A DNA stretch of 64,000 bases from Streptomyces sp. QL37 (GCF_002941025.1 NZ_PTJS01000001.1:7879678-7943677), one strand, 5' to 3'. Shown: positions 30,060 through 39,237, numbered from the stretch's first letter. Numbers and translations are program-made. Notes: a model not told the origin generated them from the sequence alone.

Positions 30060-30125
30060 TTCGTATATACGAATGAATGGCCGTATCTGCGATCGAAGGT
30101 AGGAATGTCGAACGGAGCATGTCAA
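30060..30125 (-). promoter_or_regulatory. Promoter with tandem IclR-type operator (locus 3)
   Basis: On the minus strand: -35 TTGACA (30120-30125), 18-bp spacer, -10 TACCTT (30096-30101), box 1 centred near 30085 and box 2 TTCGTATATACGAA (30060-30073), a perfect 14-bp palindrome. It drives MHS symporter 1 and hydrolase 1. Confidence 0.75.
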
Positions 30126-30199
30126 CGCCCGTGCACTGCTTTTCCGAATGGCGCCAAAAGCCCGACGCTGTGGGCGGTGATGCGGGGGTGTGCGCACCG

Positions 30200-30244
30200 G
30201 CACCGCCCCGGGCGCCGGAGTCTCCTCTCCCGTGCCCGGGGTGC
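30200..30244 (-). terminator. Possible terminator after the MmgE/PrpD gene
   Basis: An 8-bp perfect stem (30206-30213 with 30234-30241), extended by three outer pairs after a bulge, lies just past the MmgE/PrpD stop. No T run is present. Confidence 0.4.
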
Positions 30245-30261
30245 GTCACCCGCTCCGCTGC

Positions 30262-31614
30262 TCAGTGCTGTCGGGCGAACAACCCGGTGAGTTGTTCCAC
30301 CTGCCCCACGTCCTCGAGCGACCGGGCGCGGGCGACCCAGGTGTCCACGTCCTGGTCCGGGGACGCGCCGCGCCATTTGACGGACAGTTCGTCCCAGGTG
30401 ACCCCGCCCCGAGCGCTGTGCCCACGAGGGTGATCGACCCGTTCGGACACCTGCCTGCCGTCCCGCGTCCGGATGGTCACGACGGCTCCCCGGCCGTCGG
30501 GGGCCCGTGCCTCCAGCTGTGGGTCCTCGACGAGAGTGATACGGGCCCGGAGGGCGGAGAAGGCGGGATCGTCGAGCACCGTGGGGAAGTGGTCCTCCTT
30601 CAGCGCGAGCTCGCCGCGCAGCAGCGCCACGGCGAGCATGTCCTGCGCGCAGATGTTGTGCATCCGGCGGTTGTCGACGACGCGCAGCGCCCGAGCCGGC
30701 ATCCCCACCTCCACCGCGGAGACGGCGTCGCCGGTCAGGCCGTGGGCCGCCATCAACGACAGTGCCGCCTCGACGGGGGCGTGGATGGGGTATCCGGCGC
30801 GTACGAACTTGAAGTTGGCGCCCATCACGGCGAAGTCGCTGCCGAGGTCCCGCGTCACTGTGGCCGAGGCGTCGCCCGCCCCCCAGGCGTCGAACACGCC
30901 GTGCCGCTCTCCCAGGATGTCGTCGCACCCCTCGAACCCGGTGGCGGCCTGCAAGGCGGCACTGACACCCGCCATGGCGTACTGGCCGTTGCAGAACGCC
31001 TTGCTGAGGTGCTGCCGTTCCCGGAAGAGCGCACACAACCCGTTCGCCTGGAACGTCGCCAGTGCCATCGCGTGGCGGTACTGCTCCGGAGCCGATCCGA
31101 TGATCCGGCAGCAGGCCACGGCGGCGGCCAGGGCGTGGAGGAAGTCCGAGTTCAGATGGTGGCGTTCCTTGACACCGAACAGGCCGCCGCACGCCGCGAT
31201 CAGCCGGACGCCCACGTCGTAGCCCAGGACGACGGCATTGAGCAGGTCACCGCCCGTCCCACCCTGCCGTTCCGCCATGGCGGCCGCCGCATGGACGAGA
31301 GTTGCGCCGGGGTGACCGCCCACGACGTGCGCGCCGTCGATCTCGTCCGCGTGCCCCGCCGTCCCGTTGGCCAGAGCGGCCAGGGGCGCGGAAGTCCGGA
31401 GTGCGGTCCCCAGGACCCGTGCCTCCGGCGGCCCCGCCATCGAGGCGACGTAGCGGGCGGCCAGGGCGCCGGCCGGCCGGCGCCGGCCGAAGTGGGCGCT
31501 TGCCAGCTCGTCGAGTACCACCTGCTTCGCACGTTCCCTCACACGGTGCGGCAGGGCGTCGAGCGACGTCGAGGCCGCGTACTCCGCGAGCACCTGGGTC
31601 GGCGAGCTGCTCAC
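30262..31614 (-). CDS. MmgE/PrpD-family protein
   Basis: A 450-residue member of the MmgE/PrpD family, which includes 2-methylcitrate dehydratase, cis-aconitate decarboxylase and iminodisuccinate epimerase. Conserved stretches are NGTAGHADEIDGAHVVGGHPG, GYDVGVRL and the alpha-helical core LATFQANGLCALFRERQHLSKAF. GTG 31614 overlaps the hydrolase stop by 4 bp (GTGA), which fixes the start. Apparent extension of the frame further upstream is only non-stop sequence opposite the hydrolase frame. Its operon (MHS 2, hydrolase 2) suggests it acts on a multi-carboxylate or acid released by the hydrolase. Confidence 0.9.
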   Translation of the reverse strand: MSSSPTQVLAEYAASTSLDALPHRVRERAKQVVLDELASAHFGRRRPAGALAARYVASMAGPPEARVLGTALRTSAPLAALANGTAGHADEIDGAHVVGGHPGATLVHAAAAMAERQGGTGGDLLNAVVLGYDVGVRLIAACGGLFGVKERHHLNSDFLHALAAAVACCRIIGSAPEQYRHAMALATFQANGLCALFRERQHLSKAFCNGQYAMAGVSAALQAATGFEGCDDILGERHGVFDAWGAGDASATVTRDLGSDFAVMGANFKFVRAGYPIHAPVEAALSLMAAHGLTGDAVSAVEVGMPARALRVVDNRRMHNICAQDMLAVALLRGELALKEDHFPTVLDDPAFSALRARITLVEDPQLEARAPDGRGAVVTIRTRDGRQVSERVDHPRGHSARGGVTWDELSVKWRGASPDQDVDTWVARARSLEDVGQVEQLTGLFARQH

Positions 31615-32354
31615 AGGTCCACCGCCTTGCGCAGCAGGTCCGTTACCGCCCGGGGCGCCGTGACCATCGCGTCGTGCGTCGCGTGCAGGACGTGGTAGGA
31701 GAAGTCCGGATCGTCGGCGTGCCGTCTGCGTGCTCGGTCCAGGACGTGTGGCTCCAGGGAGGACGGGACGCACTCGATGAACAGGCCCGGGTGGGCGGAT
31801 GCCCGGTCGGTGTCGCCGACCGGGTCCTGGTACGTCTTCAGCGGCTGGGCCGTGACGCGGCTGTTGACCCATGCGGCGTCGTCCGGGTCGGTGACGCCGT
31901 ACCAGGAGGCGTCGGCCGGTGGGATGAACCAGCCCTCGCCGTTCTCCTCGGCGTTCGCCAGGTGCTTCGCCGCGCGGTCGGGACCGATCACGTCGAAGAC
32001 GGACTCCCCGGTCCGGGGGAGGTGCGCGTCGAGGTGGACGACACGGCGCACCCGGTGCGCGATGTGCTCCATGGCCCCGGCCACGACCATGCCGCCGTAG
32101 CTGTGGGCCACGAGTACGGCATCCTGGACGTCCTCGAACTCGAAGACCGCGACGAGGTCCTGGACGTGGTGGTTCAAGCCGATCGTCCGGTCCAGCAGGT
32201 GCGCTCGCTCCCCGAGGCCCGTCAGGGTCGGGGTGTGCACGGTGTGGCCGGTCCGCCGTAGCGCGGAGGCCACGTGCTTCCAGCACCAGCCGCCGTGTCG
32301 GCCGCCGTGCACAAGCACGAAGGGGGGAAGTTCCGAGGTCGGTGCTGCCGGCAT
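31611..32354 (-). CDS. Alpha/beta hydrolase (SABP2/esterase-like), copy 2
   Basis: A 247-residue alpha/beta hydrolase, same length and motifs as the one at 27755-28498: LVHGGRHGGWCWKHVASALR, Ser85 in AHSYGGMV and His in HATHDAM. The two have diverged mainly in the lid region (about 120-170), which could give different ester or lactone preferences. It is translationally coupled to the MmgE/PrpD gene and lies 41 bp after MHS symporter 2. Confidence 0.9.
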   Translation of the reverse strand: MPAAPTSELPPFVLVHGGRHGGWCWKHVASALRRTGHTVHTPTLTGLGERAHLLDRTIGLNHHVQDLVAVFEFEDVQDAVLVAHSYGGMVVAGAMEHIAHRVRRVVHLDAHLPRTGESVFDVIGPDRAAKHLANAEENGEGWFIPPADASWYGVTDPDDAAWVNSRVTAQPLKTYQDPVGDTDRASAHPGLFIECVPSSLEPHVLDRARRRHADDPDFSYHVLHATHDAMVTAPRAVTDLLRKAVDL

Positions 32355-32395
32355 CGCAGCTCATCTCCTTGGGTCCAGGGGCTGGAAGGGCGGCT

Positions 32396-33751
32396 TCAGG
32401 AAGCGGGGTCCGCAGTGGCCCGATCGAGGTCGAGCTGACGCGTCTCGCCGACGGCGAGCACACAGATCAGGCTGATGAGACAGACACCGGCCAGGACGCA
32501 GCCGAAGAAGAAGCTGCCGAAGGAGTCGATGAGGGACGGTGCGACGAGAGGGGGAACACCGCCGCCGATCATGCCTGCCAGGCTGTAGCTGAGGCCGGCC
32601 GCGGTGTAGCGGTAGCGGGTGTGGAAGAGCTCGGAGAGGAACGCCCCTTGCGGACCCGTGGCGATCCCCGACAGGAACAGGGTCACCGGGACCCCGATGG
32701 CGAAGACCCCGCGCGAGCCGAGGTCGAGGAGCGGGAACAGGGCCAGCGCCCAGACGACGGCGACACCGGCCGCGCCGACGATCACCCATCGACGGCCGAC
32801 GCGGTCGGAGAGGACCGCGCCGAGCACGACTCCGGCGGAGATCGTCAGCCCACCCACCATGGCCATGCTCAGGACGAAGGCGCGCGGCAGTTCGAGAACG
32901 GTTGTGCCGTAACTGACCAGATAGGTACCGCCGATGTAGGTGAGCGCGAAACCGATCATCACGGTGCCGGACGCGAGCAGGACCTGGCGCGGCTGGTGTT
33001 TGAGGGCTTCGAGGAACGGCAGCCGTGAGGTGCCCGCTCGCGCCACCTGGTTCTTGAACACGGGCGTCTCGTCGATCCGCAACCGGATCCACAGCCCGAC
33101 CAGTACGAGCAGGAAGCTGGCGAGGAAGGGGACGCGCCATCCCCAGCTGAGGAAGGTCTCATCGCTCATGAAGACCGTGGTGAGCAGGAAGGTGAGGTTG
33201 GCGAGTGTGATCGCCCCGCCCCCGCCGAAGTTGGGGAACATGGCCCAGAAGCCGCGCTTGCCCTTGGGCGCGTGCTCGGAGGAGAAGAGGACCGCTCCGG
33301 CGAACTCGCCCCCCGCGGCCAGGCCCTGCAGAACGCGCAGGACCACGATCAGGACGGGGGCCGCCACGCCGATCTGATCGGCTGTGGGCATACAGCCGAC
33401 GAGGATGGTGGACACCCCCATGAGCAACATCGTCGCGATGAGGGTCTTCTTGCGTCCCAGCCGATCGCCGAAGTGCCCGAACAGAAGGCTGCCGAAGGGG
33501 CGGGCCACGAAGGCCACTCCGAGGGCGGCGAACGATGCGGTGATACCGGCGGCCGGGCCGAGGGCGGGGAAGAACACCTCGGGAAAGACCAGTGCGGCGG
33601 CCGTGCCGTAGATGCCGAAGTCGTAGAACTCGATCACGGTGCCGATGAAGCTGGCGGTGGCGACTCGTCCCATCCCTGGCGGGGACGCTGTTTCCTCGAC
33701 GGGGGCGGGTGTTTCCACCGGCCCGAGTGTCTTTTCCTGCGAGTGCGTCAT
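32396..33751 (-). CDS. MHS-family MFS symporter, copy 2
   Basis: A 451-residue MHS-type symporter highly similar to the protein at 28568-29917 (shared ATASFIGTVIEFYDFGIYGT, HAPKGKRGFWAMFP, FHTRYRYTA). It is first gene of a three-gene operon with hydrolase 2 and MmgE/PrpD. The transporter-hydrolase pair is thus duplicated, with MmgE/PrpD present only in this copy. Expected role is proton-coupled uptake of an organic acid or ester. Confidence 0.92.
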   Translation of the reverse strand: MTHSQEKTLGPVETPAPVEETASPPGMGRVATASFIGTVIEFYDFGIYGTAAALVFPEVFFPALGPAAGITASFAALGVAFVARPFGSLLFGHFGDRLGRKKTLIATMLLMGVSTILVGCMPTADQIGVAAPVLIVVLRVLQGLAAGGEFAGAVLFSSEHAPKGKRGFWAMFPNFGGGGAITLANLTFLLTTVFMSDETFLSWGWRVPFLASFLLVLVGLWIRLRIDETPVFKNQVARAGTSRLPFLEALKHQPRQVLLASGTVMIGFALTYIGGTYLVSYGTTVLELPRAFVLSMAMVGGLTISAGVVLGAVLSDRVGRRWVIVGAAGVAVVWALALFPLLDLGSRGVFAIGVPVTLFLSGIATGPQGAFLSELFHTRYRYTAAGLSYSLAGMIGGGVPPLVAPSLIDSFGSFFFGCVLAGVCLISLICVLAVGETRQLDLDRATADPAS

Positions 33752-33903
33752 TGCGTCTCCCTGTTGGTGACGCGGCCTCGTCGCCGCGTCAGGGGACCGA
33801 CAGATGGAGAGCTGTCGGCAGGGTGCGGCCAGGTGCCGCGCATGCTCTGCTGAGCGGTCAGCCAGGAACCAGGGGCTCCTGGGGGCTTCCGCGATATGCA
33901 GGA

Positions 33904-33968
33904 TTCGTATATACGAACCATTGAGCGCATGTGCGATCGACCGTAAGGTTCGGCCTGGGGTGTGTCAA
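33904..33968 (-). promoter_or_regulatory. Promoter with tandem IclR-type operator (locus 4)
   Basis: On the minus strand: -35 TTGACA (33963-33968), 17-bp spacer, -10 TACGGT (33940-33945), box 1 centred near 33929 and box 2 TTCGTATATACGAA (33904-33917), the same palindrome as locus 3. It drives MHS 2, hydrolase 2 and MmgE/PrpD. Confidence 0.75.
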
Positions 33969-34104
33969 TGCTCGTGCACAGGGCATTTCGGGGGTTGTGG
34001 CGCCGAGTCCCCGATGGGTGGGGGCGGGGCGGGATCCCGGACCGGCCGCCGGCTTCGTCGCGCGGATCGCCGCCCGCCGGGAAATGGCGGCATCACTTTA
34101 TGAG

Positions 34105-34148
34105 TTCGTCATTATGAATCCCTGGTCGAAATCGACTACATTGAGTCG
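34105..34148 (+). promoter_or_regulatory. Operator/promoter of IclR regulator 2 (probable autoregulation)
   Basis: The dyad TTCGTCATTATGAA (34105-34118) and the following TCGAAATCGACTACATTG match the region upstream of IclR 1. With locus 4 it forms a divergent control region for the symporter operon and the regulator. Confidence 0.7.
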
Positions 34149-34149
34149 T

Positions 34150-34920
34150 GTGACAGACACGGCTTCAGACCCCGATGACAACGGCCCGAAGAGCCACCGG
34201 ACCATCGACCGGGTGACCCAGATCCTGGAAGAGGTCGTCTACAACCCGGGCATCGGCTTCGCCGAGATCGCGCGGGCGCTCGGCGCCCCGAAGAGCTCGG
34301 TGCACGGCTTCATCCGGGGGCTGCAGGCCAAGGGGTGGCTGTACGAGGACAACCACCGCTTCTACCTCGGCCCGGCCGTGTACGGTCTCACCCTGGCCAG
34401 TGGCCGCATCCGTGCGGGGCAGGTGACACAGGCGGACCTCGAGGCGCTGCACGAGGCGACCGGCTTGACCGTCTTCCTGGGGGTCGAGGCCGGCGACCAC
34501 CTCATCTACATCGGCGAGTCGGGCACGGACGCTCTCACCGGGTTCGCGGCTCGCAGCAACATCCGGCGCACGCTGCTTGCCACCGCGGGCGGCAAGGCTC
34601 TGCTGGTGGCACGCGCGGACGTCGACCGCGAGGCGCACCTGCGCCGACAGCAGGCGGAGAGCCCGGAGCTCGTCTCGGAGTTCCTCTCCGAGTTCGCCGA
34701 CATCAGCAAGAGCCGTGTGGCGACCAACCTCCTCCACCACGGAGCTCAGCTCGCGCTGGCGGCCGTCGTTCGCAATCATGCCGGCGAGAGCGTCGGCGCG
34801 GCGATTCTCATCGGCCAGGCCGCCGAGATGAAGCCCCGTGAGGCGAAGCTGCGTAAGGTCCTCCTCAAGCACGTGGATTCCTGGTCGGCGCAGAAGGTCT
34901 CAGCCAGGGAACCGATCTGA
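34150..34920 (+). CDS. IclR-family transcriptional regulator 2
   Basis: A 256-residue IclR regulator, nearly the same as the one at 7400-8167 throughout the DNA-binding helices (PGIGFAEIARALGAPKSSVH) and most of the effector domain. GTG 34150 was chosen over upstream in-frame starts because the paralogue starts at the equivalent position and the operator lies immediately upstream. Differences gather in the N-terminal tail and scattered effector-domain positions, so the two probably bind the same operator but may respond to different ligands. Its last 21 bases overlap the convergent MFS gene. Confidence 0.94.
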   Translation: MTDTASDPDDNGPKSHRTIDRVTQILEEVVYNPGIGFAEIARALGAPKSSVHGFIRGLQAKGWLYEDNHRFYLGPAVYGLTLASGRIRAGQVTQADLEALHEATGLTVFLGVEAGDHLIYIGESGTDALTGFAARSNIRRTLLATAGGKALLVARADVDREAHLRRQQAESPELVSEFLSEFADISKSRVATNLLHHGAQLALAAVVRNHAGESVGAAILIGQAAEMKPREAKLRKVLLKHVDSWSAQKVSAREPI

Positions 34921-36426
34921 GCGGGGAGCTTCCTCCTGGCGCGGATCCACTCCGGGTCCGGCTCCGGTGTGCTGGGGCCCGGCCGCCTCGTGTTTCCTTG
35001 CCGCGCTGCCACCCTTGACCCAGGCTTCCTCACCGCGGCGCGGTGGGAGCACGACCGCCGCCACGACACCGAGGAAGGACGCCGCGGCGGTCACCAGGAA
35101 CGCCGTGGTGTACGCGGCATCGCCAGGGGCGTCCCCGGCAGGCGGCGTGTAGGCCAGCATGATCGCTGAGATCGCCGCGCTGCCCACGGAGCCTCCTACC
35201 GTGCGCAGTACCTGGTTGAAGCTCGTGGCGCTGCCGGTCTCGGACGCCGGCACGTGACGCACGATGAGGATGGGCATCACCGCGTAGGCGGCCCCGACGC
35301 CGTTGCCGAGAAGGAACGTGCCGAGGACGAGGACGGCGACATGGTCCCGCCACAGCGCGAGCAGTACCAGGTCGAGGCAGACCACCAGTGCGCCGAGGGG
35401 GAGTACGCGGTAGAGACCGATGCGGGAGACCAGCGCCGAGGCGAGCCGGTTCGCCGTGATGCTTCCCAGCGACATGGGCATCAGGACGAGTCCGGTCGCG
35501 GGGAGCGAGAGATGGAAGCCGTACCCGGCGGTGGCGGGGACCTGCGTGTAGAGATTGACCAGGGACAGCACGGCGTACATGCCTATGCCCACGAGGAGCG
35601 CGGTCGTGCTGGCGGCCAGGACCGCGCGGTTGCGGATCAGCCGGATGTCGACCAGCGGGTGCCTGGTGCGGAGCGCCTGCACGATCCATGCGGCCAGGAG
35701 CAGGATGCCGAGGCAGAGACAGCTCAGCGTGGCAGCCGATGCCGGGCCCCAGGCCACACCCTGACTCAACGCCAGCAGGATCGCGGCCAGCCCTGAACAG
35801 AGCAGTGCGGCACCGGAGACGTCAAGAGGGCGCTGGGGGGCCGAGGAGCCCACCGGCACCACCCGCGTCACCACGATCAGGGCGACCGCACTGAGCAGGG
35901 CCGCGAACCAGAAGCCGGCGCGGTAGTCGAGGTGCTGAGCGATGAGGCCTGTCACGGGGTAACCGAGACCGGCCCCGACGGACGTCGTGATCGAGAGGGA
36001 CGCGATGCCGCTGCCCATGCGCGGGGCCGGGAGGTGGTCGCGAGCCACGGTGATGGTCAGCGGCATCAGCCCCATGCCCAGGCCCTGCAGTGCGCGACCC
36101 GCCAGCAGCAGGCCGAAAGTGGGGGCGAGTGCGGCCAGGGCGCTCCCGGCGAGCACGCCGATGAGCGTTCCCTGAACGGCGCCCTTCCGGTGCGGGCCGT
36201 CGCCCAGTCTGCCGAGAACGGGTCCGGCGATCGCCCCGGCCAGCAGTGTCGCGGTCAGGACCCACTGGGCAGCGCTCAGAGACACGTGCTGCTCCCGGGC
36301 GATGGTCGGCACCATGGGGGCGCCGAGGGTGCTGATCGCGGAGACGGAGAGCGCTGTGAACATCAAAGAGGGCAGCAGGAGCCGATGTTCGGAGTCCTTG
36401 CCACTGCTCTCGCGGGTCCCGGTCAT
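34900..36426 (-). CDS. MFS exporter (DHA2-like)
   Basis: A 508-residue major facilitator protein with about 14 hydrophobic segments. ALSVSAISTLGAPMVPTIAR is in TM1, RLGDGPHRKGAVQG is the motif-A loop and LQGLGMGLMPLTITVARDHL is in TM4. It resembles the EmrB/QacA-type antiporters and not the MHS importers of this cluster, so export of an inhibitory intermediate is plausible. ATG 36426 is followed by a polar tail before TM1. The C-terminal tail overlaps IclR 2 tail to tail by 21 bp. The operator at 36486 lies upstream. Confidence 0.87.
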   Translation of the reverse strand: MTGTRESSGKDSEHRLLLPSLMFTALSVSAISTLGAPMVPTIAREQHVSLSAAQWVLTATLLAGAIAGPVLGRLGDGPHRKGAVQGTLIGVLAGSALAALAPTFGLLLAGRALQGLGMGLMPLTITVARDHLPAPRMGSGIASLSITTSVGAGLGYPVTGLIAQHLDYRAGFWFAALLSAVALIVVTRVVPVGSSAPQRPLDVSGAALLCSGLAAILLALSQGVAWGPASAATLSCLCLGILLLAAWIVQALRTRHPLVDIRLIRNRAVLAASTTALLVGIGMYAVLSLVNLYTQVPATAGYGFHLSLPATGLVLMPMSLGSITANRLASALVSRIGLYRVLPLGALVVCLDLVLLALWRDHVAVLVLGTFLLGNGVGAAYAVMPILIVRHVPASETGSATSFNQVLRTVGGSVGSAAISAIMLAYTPPAGDAPGDAAYTTAFLVTAAASFLGVVAAVVLPPRRGEEAWVKGGSAARKHEAAGPQHTGAGPGVDPRQEEAPRSDRFPG

Positions 36427-36460
36427 CTGGCACGGTCCTTCCGTCGGGTACAGACGCTCC

Positions 36461-36505
36461 GCATGGGTATCGTATTTCAGGAAGCGGGTTCGATAATACG
36501 AACCC
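36461..36505. promoter_or_regulatory. Divergent IclR-type operator (locus 6)
   Basis: GGGTTCGATAATACGAACCC (36486-36505) has 7-bp perfect arms. A box-1-like CGTATTTCAGGA lies 19 bp upstream in plus orientation. It sits between the DHA2-like exporter (-) and the MBL hydrolase (+). No clear TTGACA was found at the expected distance. Confidence 0.65.
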
Positions 36506-36586
36506 ATCGACAGTGAGGTGTCCGGGGGAGGCGCGCCCGGTCGAGCGATGCCGACCAGCTGCTCCACGGACGCCTGGAGAGGTGCG

Positions 36587-37648
36587 ATGCACATGTCCTG
36601 GCAAGTCGAGCCTGCCGACACCTACCGTCGTCCGGAGGAGCGGCCGACCCGCCGGATCGAGGGATTCGCGGTGGCGGGCGGGGTCTGGGCGACCGCGGTC
36701 CCGTTCCCCAGTCCGCTGGCGTACTCGTACTCCTACGCGCTGCGCTATCCCGACGGGATCGTCGTCGTCGATCTGGGATGGGACTCCGACGAGGCCTGGC
36801 AGGCGTTCGTCGCCGGGCTCGCGCGGGCGGGAGCATGCCTGGACGAGGTGAAGGGTGTCGTCGTCACCCATGCCCACCCCGACCACTACGGGCTCGCCTC
36901 CCGTATCCGGGAGCACACGTCCGCGTGGATCGGTGCCCACCCGGGCGAGCGTGCGCAGATCCGGGTCGGCGAGGCGGAGCGCGGTGATCGGCTCGCGGAG
37001 ATCGCGGACTGGCTGCGGGAATGCGGCGTACCGAGGTCGCTGCTCGCCGAACTGGATGGCGAACTGCGCGCTCTCGACTCGGTGTTGCCGTCGGTCGAGC
37101 CGGACGTCGAGCTCCATGACGGCGTCCCGGTGCCGGGCACGGGCGGAGCGCTGGTCCCCGTGCACACGCCTGGTCATACCGCAGGGCACCTCTGCTTCCG
37201 TGAGCGCGAGCGGAACATGCTGCTGACCGGTGATCACATCTTGCCGAAGGTGACCCCGAACGTCGCACGCAGGCCGGGATCGGACCCGGACCCCCTTCGG
37301 GACTTCTTGGCTTCCCTGGCTCGCCTGCACCGGTTCGCGGACCCCGGAACGGTGGTGCTCCCCGGACACGAATGGCCGTTCGACAGCGTGTCCCACCGCG
37401 CGGATGTTCTGCGCCGGCATCACGACGACCGGCTCGCGGAGGTCGAGTCTGCCGTCGCGCGAGGGTGCGGCACGGTGTGGGAGGTGGCGCAGGCGGTGTC
37501 GTGGGCGCGGGACTTCTCGGCGTTCACTCCGCGCTCGATGCGATCGGCGCTGGCCGAGACCTCGGCCCATCTGATGCGACTGGGTGAGGGCGGGCGGATC
37601 AGGCGGAGCGGGGGCCAGCCGGAGCGCTGGACCGTCGCGGCCCGCTGA
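36587..37648 (+). CDS. Metallo-beta-lactamase-fold hydrolase with C-terminal helical/winged extension
   Basis: A 353-residue MBL-fold hydrolase. The metal motif THAHPDH (residues 94-100, HxHxDH), the second His in TPGHTAGHLCF, the bridging Asp in LLTGDHI and the last His in VLPGHEWPF are all present. A C-terminal region of about 100 residues (VAQAVSWARDF ... ETSAHLMRL) resembles the LACTB2/BLACT winged-helix extension. GGAG at 36576-36579 supports ATG 36587; ATG 36593 is an alternative. It is divergent from the exporter under operator locus 6. It is a thioesterase- or lactonase-like hydrolase different from the two shorter MBL proteins in the window. Confidence 0.88.
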   Translation: MHMSWQVEPADTYRRPEERPTRRIEGFAVAGGVWATAVPFPSPLAYSYSYALRYPDGIVVVDLGWDSDEAWQAFVAGLARAGACLDEVKGVVVTHAHPDHYGLASRIREHTSAWIGAHPGERAQIRVGEAERGDRLAEIADWLRECGVPRSLLAELDGELRALDSVLPSVEPDVELHDGVPVPGTGGALVPVHTPGHTAGHLCFRERERNMLLTGDHILPKVTPNVARRPGSDPDPLRDFLASLARLHRFADPGTVVLPGHEWPFDSVSHRADVLRRHHDDRLAEVESAVARGCGTVWEVAQAVSWARDFSAFTPRSMRSALAETSAHLMRLGEGGRIRRSGGQPERWTVAAR

Positions 37649-37662
37649 AGCGGTCGTATCCA

Positions 37663-37733
37663 TTGACTACGCGCAGTGGCGGGTTGTAGCGTCCGGAGTC
37701 GTAATAAGGAATATTGGTTCCTATATGCGAACA
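37663..37733 (+). promoter_or_regulatory. Promoter with tandem IclR-type operator (locus 7)
   Basis: -35 TTGACT (37663-37668), 18-bp spacer, -10 TAGCGT (37687-37692), box 1 CGTAATAAGGAA centred at 37705 and box 2 GGTTCCTATATGCGAAC centred at 37724, 19 bp apart. It drives ALDH 1 and ADH 1. Confidence 0.75.
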
Positions 37734-37780
37734 CCGTGAGGCTCGGGAGTCTCGTCGGTGCTCGCGCGAGGGAGAGAGTC

Positions 37781-39196
37781 GTGATCGAGCGGGACGCGAT
37801 CTTCATCGACGGCAAGTGGGTCGAATCGGAGGGCGACGGAGTGCTCACCGTGGTCGACCCGGCGACCGAGGAGCCGATCGCGACGGTGCCACGCGGCCAT
37901 ACCGCCGACGTCGACCGCGCGGCCCGGGCCGCGGCCCGGGCGTTCGAGACCTGGTCGCACTCCTCGGCCGAGGAGCGGGCCGCGGTGATCACCCGCATCG
38001 CCGACATCCTCGAAGCGAAGGCCGAGGAGCTGACGCGGTCGACCGTCAGGGAGATCGGCACGCCGATCGCGCTGGCGCGCCGGTCCCATGTCGCCGCCCC
38101 CATCAACGACTTGCGCATCGCGGCGGCGAGTATCAAGGACATCCTCTGGGAGGAGCGTTTCGACGACACGATCGTGCGGCGCATTCCCGCAGGCGTCGCC
38201 GGGGCGATCACCCCGTGGAACGGTCCCATGCGCATGATCACGCTCAAGGCGGGCGCCGCGCTCGCGGCGGGATGCACGATGGTGCTCAAGGGCACCGAGG
38301 TCGCGCCGCTGAGCTCCTTCGTGTTCGCCGAGGCGGCCGCCGAGGCGGGCCTGCCGGACGGCGTGTTCAACGTGGTCAGCGGACTGGGGCCGGAGATCGG
38401 CGAGGCGATCGCGACCCACCCGCTGATCGACATCGTGTCGCTGACCGGCTCGGTGCGCGCCGGCAGCCGGGTGATGGAACTCGCGTCCAGGTCGGTCAAG
38501 CGCGTGGCTCTGGAACTCGGAGGCAAGTCCGCCAACATCATCCTGGACGACGCCGACCTGGAGAGGGCCCTCACGGACGGACTCACCGACGCCTTCCGGA
38601 ACGCGGGCCAGGTCTGCGGAGGACTCTCGCGGACACTCGTGCCGCGGTCGCGACTGGCCGAGGCCGAGGAGATCGCCGCGGCCAAGGCCGCCGCCTTCGT
38701 CATCGGCGACCCCTTCGACGAGGCGACGACCCTCGGACCGGTGGTCTCGGACGTCCAGCGCGAACGCGTGCGCGGTTACATCCGGACGGGCATCGACGAG
38801 GGGATGCGGCTGGTCACGGGAGGCCCTGAGGCGCCGGAGCACCTGGACCGCGGTTACTACGTCCGGCCGACGGTGTTCAGCGGCACCAACAATCACACGC
38901 TGGCGCGGCAGGAGGTCTTCGGACCGGTCAACGTCATCATCCCGTACGAGGACGCCGACGACGCCGTCGCGATCGCCAACGACTCCGACTACGGGCTCGC
39001 CGGCGGCGTCTGGTCCGCCGACCCCGAGCGGGCCCGCGCCGTCGGACGGCGCATCCGCACCGGGCGTGTCCGCATCAACGGTGCGCCCATCGACATGCGC
39101 GCTCCCCACGGCGGCCTGAAGCTGTCGGGCATCGGCCGCGAGATGGGCCGGTACGGGATCGAGGAGTACCTCGAGTACCAGTCCCTCATCGGCTGA
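37781..39196 (+). CDS. Aldehyde dehydrogenase, module copy 1
   Basis: A 471-residue NAD(P)-dependent aldehyde dehydrogenase converting an aldehyde or semialdehyde to the acid. The active-site residues are Asn147 in PWNGPM, Glu245 in LELGGKSAN and Cys279 in NAGQVCGGLSR. GTG 37781 was chosen because it has GGGAGAGAG upstream and matches the start of the paralogue. The protein at 50590-52002 is co-linear without gaps up to the catalytic Cys and clearly derived by duplication. The ADH follows 41 bp downstream. Confidence 0.94.
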   Translation: MIERDAIFIDGKWVESEGDGVLTVVDPATEEPIATVPRGHTADVDRAARAAARAFETWSHSSAEERAAVITRIADILEAKAEELTRSTVREIGTPIALARRSHVAAPINDLRIAAASIKDILWEERFDDTIVRRIPAGVAGAITPWNGPMRMITLKAGAALAAGCTMVLKGTEVAPLSSFVFAEAAAEAGLPDGVFNVVSGLGPEIGEAIATHPLIDIVSLTGSVRAGSRVMELASRSVKRVALELGGKSANIILDDADLERALTDGLTDAFRNAGQVCGGLSRTLVPRSRLAEAEEIAAAKAAAFVIGDPFDEATTLGPVVSDVQRERVRGYIRTGIDEGMRLVTGGPEAPEHLDRGYYVRPTVFSGTNNHTLARQEVFGPVNVIIPYEDADDAVAIANDSDYGLAGGVWSADPERARAVGRRIRTGRVRINGAPIDMRAPHGGLKLSGIGREMGRYGIEEYLEYQSLIG

Positions 39197-39237
39197 CCGC
39201 CGCACGTGCCGACCAACCCGCAGTAAAGGAGTGAGCG

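Noticed and set aside
30262..32463. 733-codon frame suggesting a fusion upstream of MmgE/PrpD
   Set aside because: The extension is Arg/Pro-rich shadow sequence over hydrolase 2; the GTGA overlap gives the true start at 31614.
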